From Undibacterium paludis (GTDB taxonomy: Bacteria; Pseudomonadota; Gammaproteobacteria; Burkholderiales; Burkholderiaceae_D): 64,000 bases of DNA. Positions 54,412-61,037 of this stretch are shown here, one piece after another. The notes under the pieces are model-generated. The model searched no databases, was not told the DNA's origin, and saw only the letters and a program-made list of their open reading frames with translations. Both the position numbers and the translations under genes were made by a program. How positions within the stretch are numbered: position 1 is the stretch's first letter; every line of letters begins with the position of its first letter. The stretch spans positions 1 through 64,000 of the forward strand of contig NZ_JAKZHX010000006.1 of assembly GCF_022568815.1 (NCBI RefSeq), written 5' to 3'.

Positions 54412-56132
54412 CACTGCTTGCGCTGGTACAGGGTGAACAATTCATCATTGTCTGCAGCGCGGTGACCAGACCATAAGGCGGTCCATTGCTCGACTTTGTA
54501 TTCTGCAGGCATGACCAGTTCATGCTGTGATTTTTTGCTGTTCTGCACCAGTAGCAGCTTGCAATCATGGTCTGAAAAACCGGCGAAGCTGACTTGTCCA
54601 AAATACGCAAACATCGCACGTTGTGAAGGGCCGACATGGGCCTGTATGCAACCGGAGTTTGCCGGTACGGCACGTGCCAGTTCTTTTGCCAGCGGCGCAT
54701 AGGTGATTTTTTGGTCTATCCATGTTAGGCCCAGGCTCAGCAGGAGCAGCCAGCACAGGATGACGCCGCCACTGGACAGGACGACGGCGCGCCACAGTAC
54801 TGCCGGTTGCCGGGATATGCGCCAATACACCAGGCGGAACCAGGCGATGCTGGCAGCAAGGGCTATCACAAAGACAAACAGGTTGAAGCTGGGTTGATAG
54901 CCGGGTGCCAGATCAGTCATGCGGTGCGCCAGTCTGGCTGGCCAGCCGATGGCATTGCCCAGCCACACGATCCAGATAAAGCCAGCGGTGCCGGTAAATA
55001 CGATGACAGAAAACCAGTCCACGGCATTGATGGCGCTGCGCTTCATGGTGGGCAGGCCAAAGGCGGCGAGTATCGCCAGCGGCGGCAGAAAGGGCAGCAG
55101 TATTGCTTCTTCAGACTGATGGTTGAGCAGGGCCAGTACGCCAAAGCAAATCAAAAAGCTGACAGGCAGGGAGATATGCAGGGCTCTTTCCTGTTTGCGC
55201 CAGGCATAAATAGCCCAGGCGGCAAATGGCCAGGCGGGCCAGCTGAACCAGATGCCGTAGCGGAACAGGTAGCTGATGCTGTCGTAATTGGGGACGTTGA
55301 ATTGGCGATAATTCCACAGCATCCAGGCCGGGTAAGGTGAACTGTCATAGGGATGCAGCATGCTGATGGCGAACAGCCAGGCAGCAGCAATACTCGCTGC
55401 AATGGGCAGGGTGATGCTGGTCAGATATTGCAGTGGAGTGTTTTGCCGACGATAGGCGCAGGCTGCCAGCAGGCTGATCCATAAACCCGCAGGCACTACC
55501 CAGCCCCTGGTCAGCACCAGCAGGCCCAGTACGATGCCTATCTTGATGGCGGCGCGTTTGCTGGTTTCGTCCAGCAGGCGCACGCATTGGTAAAGACAGC
55601 AGGCGATGAGGGATATCTGCAATGCCTCGGCGCTGGTTTCATGACTGCGCAACAGCAGGCCCAGGCAACCGAGATAAATCAATAGTGCGCCGTCAGCCAG
55701 GGTACGGCCAAAATCACGCGCCTCGGGCTGGCCGCCAAAGGCCAGTTTCAAAGGTTGCGCCTCGGCCCTGCGGCCCAGCAGATAGGTGGCATACCAGACC
55801 GACAAAGAGCCCAGCAGGAAGAAAAAACCGGTTGAAAGCCGCGCCGCCATGGGCTCGCCGACCAACCAGCTAAATAATTTAATACATATTGCGCCCAGCC
55901 AGAATGCCAGCGGGCCTTCTTCAGGCATGGGCAGGCCGACGATGTGCGGCCACAGCCAGTCATTCAGACTGCCATGCGCCATGGTCCACATGATGCCAAA
56001 GCCAGCAGCGTCGTCCCCTTTCCATGGATCGCGGCCAATCAGGCCGGGCAGGATGTACAGCAGGCACAGGGCGATGATTCCCCAGCGCGGTAGCGCAACT
56101 GTCGCAGCAGCAGGAAGTCGAACTGGCTTCAT
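54411..56132 (-). CDS. ArnT/PMT-like membrane glycosyltransferase
   Basis: 573-residue membrane protein with about twelve helices. RDPWKGDDAAGFGIMWTM near residue 34 holds the acidic catalytic-type motif of ArnT/PMT (GT-C) enzymes. The last 90 residues are a soluble periplasmic part with three Cys. Such enzymes move a sugar from undecaprenyl phosphate to lipid A or a protein. Substrate unknown. Start ATG 56132. Confidence 0.75.
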   Translation of the reverse strand: MKPVRLPAAATVALPRWGIIALCLLYILPGLIGRDPWKGDDAAGFGIMWTMAHGSLNDWLWPHIVGLPMPEEGPLAFWLGAICIKLFSWLVGEPMAARLSTGFFFLLGSLSVWYATYLLGRRAEAQPLKLAFGGQPEARDFGRTLADGALLIYLGCLGLLLRSHETSAEALQISLIACCLYQCVRLLDETSKRAAIKIGIVLGLLVLTRGWVVPAGLWISLLAACAYRRQNTPLQYLTSITLPIAASIAAAWLFAISMLHPYDSSPYPAWMLWNYRQFNVPNYDSISYLFRYGIWFSWPAWPFAAWAIYAWRKQERALHISLPVSFLICFGVLALLNHQSEEAILLPFLPPLAILAAFGLPTMKRSAINAVDWFSVIVFTGTAGFIWIVWLGNAIGWPARLAHRMTDLAPGYQPSFNLFVFVIALAASIAWFRLVYWRISRQPAVLWRAVVLSSGGVILCWLLLLSLGLTWIDQKITYAPLAKELARAVPANSGCIQAHVGPSQRAMFAYFGQVSFAGFSDHDCKLLLVQNSKKSQHELVMPAEYKVEQWTALWSGHRAADNDELFTLYQRKQ

Positions 56133-56230
56133 ATCTCAATGGTGGAAGGAAAGGATGCTTATTGTAGGGTAAAGTCAGGGCGCATTGACATATCTTTGCC
56201 TAAAAGATACGCCATCAGGATGCATCTTGA

Positions 56231-56254
56231 TACTTGAGTGTGTACTTGAGTGTG
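56231..56254. repeat. Tandem 12-base repeat
   Basis: TACTTGAGTGTG occurs twice without gap just left of the terminator. No function is suggested. Confidence 0.7.
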
Positions 56255-56261
56255 GCCTATT

Positions 56262-56289
56262 AAAAAAGGCAGCCTGGGCTGCCTTTTTT
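56262..56289 (-). terminator. Intrinsic terminator downstream of rpmE2
   Basis: AAAAAAGGCAGC pairs perfectly with GCTGCCTTTTTT around a four-base loop (12 bp). It is flanked by A and T runs on both sides and so is bidirectional in form. It ends the rpmE2 transcript on the minus strand, before the arnT-like gene. Confidence 0.85.
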
Positions 56290-56435
56290 TGCTAAAACTT
56301 TGTGGGAACCACGGTCTGGTTTGCATGTCTTGCCAGCAGATTGCAATTGCTGCAAGACCTTGCAACTGGCTACGCAGGCTATATTCGCAAGCTTTATCAA
56401 CCTGGCTGAGCAGCTTTGCGGTTCCCTTGCGCCAA

Positions 56436-56702
56436 TTAGTTGGCGACAGAAGTTTTGGAGCCGACTTTGCCGAACTTCTGGCGGAATTTCTCAACGCGAC
56501 CAGCAGTATCAACGATTTTGTGCTTGCCAGTGTAGAAAGGATGGGATTCAGCAGAAACCTCGATCTTTACCAGTGGGTATTCTTTGCCTTCGAATTCAGC
56601 CTTGTCTTTTGTGCTGATCGTTGAACGTGTGATGAATTTGAAATCATTGGAAACGTCGTGGAACAACACTTCGCGATAATTTGGGTGGATGCCGTCTTTC
56701 AT
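56436..56702 (-). CDS. rpmE2: 50S ribosomal protein L31 type B
   Basis: 88-residue ribosomal protein of the zinc-free type: it lacks the CxxC pairs of Rpm[17 protein letters not shown] is the start, and the chain ends with a basic region (EKFRQKFG). Type B L31 usually replaces RpmE when zinc is short, though in many betaproteobacteria it is the only copy. The frame opens further upstream, but ATG 56702 fits the family. Confidence 0.92.
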   Translation of the reverse strand: MKDGIHPNYREVLFHDVSNDFKFITRSTISTKDKAEFEGKEYPLVKIEVSAESHPFYTGKHKIVDTAGRVEKFRQKFGKVGSKTSVAN

Positions 56703-57194
56703 GCTTGCCTCAAAAATAGTGTAGGTAGCCAATAAGCACTTCGTCGGTCGCCCAGCTTCTTGACCCGATTGCATTATCACTTGCCAAAGGTTAAATAATT
56801 GTATTACTGAAATACCTGGAATTCTGGACGCCCAAAATGCCAAGCCCATGATTATACAATGAAATTCTGGCGCGAAGCCATGGCTGTTTGCCAATGAATG
56901 CGGGGTTTGTCACTTGGAAGAGTTTATTTTTGTGGTTGTTTTAATATTGAAAGCATTGTTTTTTAGTATTTTGTTATTTTTTGGCTGGCATGTCTGTCGT
57001 GGTAATTCAAAGCAGTTAATACGGCCATGGATTGTTGTTACCGCCGTTGACGGGGTAGCGGTTGACGTTTGTCAGTCTAGCTGTCATCTTCGCGCATTAT
57101 GGATTAATAGGACTTGTGCGGAATTGGCCCAGACGGTTTTTGCGTTGGCCATGCCTGGATCACAATGAGCGCCATGAGCACAATGTACCCTAAA

Positions 57195-57230
57195 CCGTCA
57201 TTCCCGCCTGCTTTTAGCGGGAATTCATCG
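57195..57230 (+). repeat. REP-like hairpin unit
   Basis: TCATTCCCGC / GCGGGAATTCA form an imperfect inverted repeat around a short loop. It is of the same type as the following 65-base repeat and sits just before it. Confidence 0.6.
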
Positions 57231-57241
57231 TTGATCAAGCA

Positions 57242-57306
57242 CGCAGACAGCAAGACCGGTGAGGCTGATCAAGCATGGATACCCGCCTGCGCGGGTAGGA
57301 CGAATT
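57242..57306 (+). repeat. Dispersed 65-base repeat with hairpin core, copy 2
   Basis: Inverted copy of 44495-44559, with the same ends and a 21-base identical core. Both lie in intergenic sequence and flank the segment from the bufferin operon to rpmE2. Confidence 0.75.
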
Positions 57307-57532
57307 GGAAGCGACGGTAAGCTGCCAGCTTTGGGGTGGTTTTGCGTAAGTCCTGATCAAGTAAAATCCGCTTCCAAAGAGCGAAGTGCATGCTGCGGTC
57401 GCTGGTACATGTTGAGCCATGCAGAACTGCCATGGGCTTCATGGTTTTTCTTGATGTTCAGGCGCTGTGGTGTCGAGGGTTTTTGCGGTTTTTTAAATGA
57501 CAGTTTTCAATTCAAAAAGGATGTAAGACAGC

Positions 57533-58159
57533 ATGGCATTGTATCTGGGCATGAGTTCGATGTTGCATACCATAGAGGTCGCTGGCATTCTGGCTTTTGC
57601 CAGTTCGGGTTTTATTGAGGCAAGGCGCAAGCGCATGGATGTCGTTGGCGTGTTCACCGTGGCCTTCATTACTGCTTTTGGTGGCGGCACCTTGCGTGAC
57701 TTGTTGCTGGACCGGCGTCCCTTGTTCTGGGTGGAAAATCAGGAGTACCCCATCGTCATTTTTATCATGTCCCTGCTGGCTATTCCCTTTTTGCGCCGAC
57801 TGCGCAGTACCGCAATGGAAAATGCCATTGTCGTGGCCGATGCACTTGGGCTGGGGCTGTTCAGCGTCACCGGTTCATCGCTGGCGCTGGAAGTGGGCAT
57901 GCCCATGTTCATCTGCGTCATGATGGGGGTGATCACCGGCATTTTTGGCGGTGTGTTGCGGGATATCATCTGCAATGAAATCCCGCTGGTATTCCGGCGT
58001 AGCCATTTGTATGCAACCTGCGCTTTTGCCGGTTGCTGGACTTATTTGCTGTTGAACTGGCTTGATGTGTCAGAAGTCGTGGCGCTTGGTTTTGGTGTTG
58101 GTATCTGCTTTGCCCTGCGCATGCTGGCGGTACGGTTTGACTGGAAGCTGCCGATCTGA
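57533..58159 (+). CDS. TRIC-family cation channel (UPF0126)
   Basis: 208-residue membrane protein with about seven helices. Two repeated glycine motifs, GGGTLRDLLLDRRP near residues 50-63 and GGVLRDIICNEIP near 139-151, define the family of trimeric intracellular cation channels. These conduct K+ or, in related bacterial proteins, other small solutes. AAGGA precedes ATG 57533. It converges on acrR. Confidence 0.88.
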   Translation: MALYLGMSSMLHTIEVAGILAFASSGFIEARRKRMDVVGVFTVAFITAFGGGTLRDLLLDRRPLFWVENQEYPIVIFIMSLLAIPFLRRLRSTAMENAIVVADALGLGLFSVTGSSLALEVGMPMFICVMMGVITGIFGGVLRDIICNEIPLVFRRSHLYATCAFAGCWTYLLLNWLDVSEVVALGFGVGICFALRMLAVRFDWKLPI

Positions 58160-58265
58160 AATGCCACGATAAATGCCATGATTTCTGCCGCCTGCAATGT
58201 GTATTTTGTGCAGCGCAAGCAAGCATTTTTTAGTTAATGTAAAATCATTCCGTTTCGTAAATATA

Positions 58266-58898
58266 TTATGTTTTTTTGCGTGGTGGGCGTGCAACTAAAC
58301 CGGCCATGAACATGTCTATCATGTCTTCGGCATGCTGTATCAGGCAGTATGCTTGAGGGTCTTCCAGCCATTCATGGACGATACCAAGCAGAAAAGCATG
58401 ATTGGCTTGCATGGCTATCCAGGTATCGGTATCGGGATGGAGTTTGCCTTCATCGACGGCGCGCTGGATGATGGCTTGTACTTTGCCCAGGCATTCGGTG
58501 CGTTTTTCATCTTCAACGCGGAAAAAAGCCAGATCTTCGGTTTTTTCGCAGCGATGGAAAATGATGTCAAATACCCGGCGCTGGCGGTCATTGCCACTGA
58601 CCAGATGCAGGAAGTGAATATTTAACTGTTTTAATGCGGCAAGTGGTTCTTTACCCGGAGTGGCGACGATTTCGCCGAGCAGTGCTTCCATGGGTAAAAA
58701 GGCACGGTCGCACATGGCCTGGAAGAGGGCACTCTTGTCCTTGAAGTGCCAATAAATGGCGCCACGTGTCATGCCGGCGGCAGTGGCGACATCATTGAGT
58801 GTCGTGCTGGTTACACCTTTTTCTGAAAACACTTTTTCTGCAGCGTCCAATAGCGCGCTATAGGTTTCTTGAGCTTCTTCTTTCGTCTTTCTTGCCAT
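58266..58898 (-). CDS. acrR: TetR-family repressor of the acrAB efflux operon
   Basis: 210-residue AcrR/TtgR-type regulator. The helix-turn-helix is at about residues 32-51 (TLNDVATAAGMTRGAIYWHF). The frame is open to 59018, but ATG 58898 (MARKTKEEA) is the family start with GGA six bases upstream. It is divergent from acrA and a canonical operator sits at the acrA promoter. Ligand binding by the helical C-terminal domain releases DNA. Confidence 0.88.
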   Translation of the reverse strand: MARKTKEEAQETYSALLDAAEKVFSEKGVTSTTLNDVATAAGMTRGAIYWHFKDKSALFQAMCDRAFLPMEALLGEIVATPGKEPLAALKQLNIHFLHLVSGNDRQRRVFDIIFHRCEKTEDLAFFRVEDEKRTECLGKVQAIIQRAVDEGKLHPDTDTWIAMQANHAFLLGIVHEWLEDPQAYCLIQHAEDMIDMFMAGLVARPPRKKT

Positions 58899-59513
58899 CA
58901 TGTTTCCTTGGTGCGCACCCGACAGAGCAAGCAGCCAATAAAACCAGCTTGAACTGAAGTTGGGGCGTACATTTTTGTATTTTGTCTCTTTATATTGTTT
59001 CTTTGTATAGCACTGCAAGTTGCTGTTCAGTTTTATTCAGGCTCAGTCTTATTCAGGTTATGACGTCGCTGGAAAATCAAATTTGCTCCAGATCAAAACC
59101 AGCCCTGATATCAGCCACTTCCAGTATCGATTGTCAGTTTGCTACTGCATTTTGTTAATTAGACGCACATGGTAGTGCCGGAATGTTTTTTTATTATCAG
59201 CGCTTACTCTTTTTTACTACTTGCTCATTATTACTATTACTAGCCTGGCACAACTGACCTCATTTTCTGCAACTGCTCTTTGTGCATTCATTTAGTGCCG
59301 ATTTCGTTAAAGGCACTCGTTTTTGCTCATTTTCACTCATTTTCGTTAGCTACCACTTGTTTTAGGGGATAAACAAACAATGAATACAAATGACTTATAT
59401 ACCTGTCTGGTCTGAGCTGATCCGACCATACCACTAACTATTTGCCCTATCCTGTAGCGAAAAGCGGCATTGTGCCAAATTTCGTTTTGAAGCAGGGCAG
59501 CAGAAAAACCTTA

Positions 59514-59541
59514 TTTACAAACATTCGTGAATGTATATAAT
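59514..59541 (+). promoter_or_regulatory. acrA promoter
   Basis: TTTACA at 59514-59519 and TATAAT at 59536-59541 are 16 bases apart. The -10 is a perfect consensus. The AcrR operator covers the entire interval, so repression by blocking RNA polymerase is expected. Confidence 0.7.
59516..59539. promoter_or_regulatory. AcrR operator
   Basis: The 24-base site around ACATTCGTGAATGT matches the enterobacterial acrAB operator (TACATACATT-TGTGAATGTATGTA) at 21 of 24 positions, counted by eye against remembered consensus. It is an inverted repeat centred near 59527-59528. Confidence 0.75.
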
Positions 59542-59578
59542 AGCATACCGCCTTTCAATACAGAAGAAAGAATTCCTC

Positions 59579-60955
59579 ATGCGCTCTCCGATACAACAAT
59601 CAACACCGATTTTCCAGCTTGGCGCCATGGCACGCCATGTTTCCAATGTCTCAGGCTTGATGCCTGCCTTGCGTATTGCTGCTGTCAGCCTGCCTTTGCT
59701 GGTGCTGGCGGCTTGCAGCAAAGAGGGGGCGGCCAATACTGGTGGCCCTGGCAAAATGCCGCCACCAGAAGTCAATGTTGTGACCGTTCAGCAGCGTGAC
59801 CTGGGGCTTGATTTTGAATATGCCGCCCAGACAGCCGGTTCGCGCGAGACAGAAGTACGAGCCCGTGTAGCCGGTATCCTGCAAAACCGTGTCTATGAAG
59901 AAGGTTCACGCGTTAAAGCCGGTACGGTCCTGTTCCAGATCGATCCGGGGACTTATCAGACACAACTGGCGTCAGCAGAAGCGGCAGCCGGCGTCAGCGA
60001 AGCCAAGCTGAACCAGGCCAAGCGTGAGTTTGCCCGCCTGAGTCCATTGGCAGCCGAAAAAGCCATCAGCCAAAAAGAGTTTGACGATGCCAAATCCAAT
60101 CTGGAAACGGCTGAAGCAAGCTACAAACAGGTGCGCGCCCAGGTCAATGAAGCCAAGCTCAATCTGGGTTATACCCGCGTCGTCGCACCGATTGATGGTG
60201 TGACCGGCGTTGCTGCCAAATCAAATGGCAGCCTGGTAACGGCGACAGACAGCTTGCTGACTACCATCGTGCAGACTGACCCCGTGTATATCAATTTCAG
60301 CGTACCGGAAGCGGATTACCTGAAGCTGAGCAAGGAAGTGGTCAGCGGTAAGGTCGCCTTGCCGGGCAAGCGTGCCAGCAATGGCAGCCTGGCATTTGAT
60401 GTGCAACTGAAGCTGGCTGATGGCAGTATCTTCCCGGCGACCGGCAAGATGAATTTTGTCAGCGAAAGGATCAATCCGGCCACCGGTGGTTTTGATGCGC
60501 GCGCCCAGGTCCCTAACCCTGATGGTACTTTGCGTCCTGGCCAGTTTGTCCGCGTTATCCTGAGCGGTGCCAAGCGCAGTTCTGCACTGGCAGTACCACA
60601 ACGTGCGGTGATTGATAGCCCGATGGGCAAAATCGTGTTCACGGTGTCACCGGACAACAAGCTGATACCTAAACCGGTAGAGCTTGATGGCTGGTCACAT
60701 GGTGAATGGATAGTCACCAAAGGCTTGCAGGGTGGTGATCGTGTATTGGTGGACGGCTTCATCAAGGCGCATGACCCAGGCATGGTAGTGACACCAGTGG
60801 CGATTTCTGCCAAGGCTGCTTTGACGCCTGCGCCAGATGCGCCACCAGGTGCGCCTGCTGGCAAATCTGCCGCCAGTGCGCCGGCTTCGTCTGCGCCAGC
60901 CGCATCGGCTCCGGCTGCATCGTCGACACCGGCGTCCGCGAGTGCACAGCATTAA
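59579..60955 (+). CDS. acrA: RND efflux periplasmic adaptor AcrA (MFP)
   Basis: 458-residue membrane fusion protein. A lipobox LVLAAC puts the lipid anchor on Cys46; the n-region is long and Met17 (59627) is an alternative start. The order is: barrel-sandwich half GILQNRVYEEGSRVKAG, helical hairpin, second lipoyl half TRVVAPIDGVTG, then beta-barrel and membrane-proximal domains. A Pro/Ala/Ser tail of about 40 residues ends the chain. It links the AcrB pump to an outer-membrane channel. 82 bases separate it from acrB. Confidence 0.92.
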   Translation: MRSPIQQSTPIFQLGAMARHVSNVSGLMPALRIAAVSLPLLVLAACSKEGAANTGGPGKMPPPEVNVVTVQQRDLGLDFEYAAQTAGSRETEVRARVAGILQNRVYEEGSRVKAGTVLFQIDPGTYQTQLASAEAAAGVSEAKLNQAKREFARLSPLAAEKAISQKEFDDAKSNLETAEASYKQVRAQVNEAKLNLGYTRVVAPIDGVTGVAAKSNGSLVTATDSLLTTIVQTDPVYINFSVPEADYLKLSKEVVSGKVALPGKRASNGSLAFDVQLKLADGSIFPATGKMNFVSERINPATGGFDARAQVPNPDGTLRPGQFVRVILSGAKRSSALAVPQRAVIDSPMGKIVFTVSPDNKLIPKPVELDGWSHGEWIVTKGLQGGDRVLVDGFIKAHDPGMVVTPVAISAKAALTPAPDAPPGAPAGKSAASAPASSAPAASAPAASSTPASASAQH

Positions 60956-61037
60956 GCCCATAGCAAGCCCAGAGTAAGCTGATGTATCCGCTGCATAAAA
61001 TTAAGCTAAGCCAAGCTTAGGCTACAAGGAATTATTC

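Larger units (their letters stand above)
56133..56435. other. Spacer between arnT-like gene and rpmE2, with terminator and repeat
   Basis: No gene seen. It holds a strong terminator at 56262-56289 and a perfect 12-base tandem repeat beside it. The 147 bases between the rpmE2 stop and the terminator are an unusually long 3' untranslated stretch. Confidence 0.45.
56703..57532. other. Long intergenic region with REP-like repeats
   Basis: The rpmE2 promoter must be at the left end. A T-rich stretch holds an 84-residue frame with a hydrophobic start, TTG-initiated; it is not believable as a gene. Two hairpin units follow at 57195-57306. No other gene is supported. Confidence 0.5.
58899..59578. 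other. acrR-acrA intergenic region, T-rich, no gene seen
   Basis: This 680-base spacer is unusually long. It is T-rich with repeated CTCATTTTC units near 59320-59345. The acrA promoter and operator are at the right end. No acrR promoter or small gene could be assigned. Confidence 0.5.

Noticed and set aside
56914-57168. 84-residue frame with hydrophobic start
   Set aside because: TTG start, no ribosome-binding site, and a composition typical of T-rich intergenic DNA.
44495-57306. Reading the inverted repeats as ends of an integrated transposon
   Set aside because: There is no transposase or integrase, and the segment includes ordinary chromosomal genes such as tRNA-Leu and rpmE2. REP-like repeats explain the pair.
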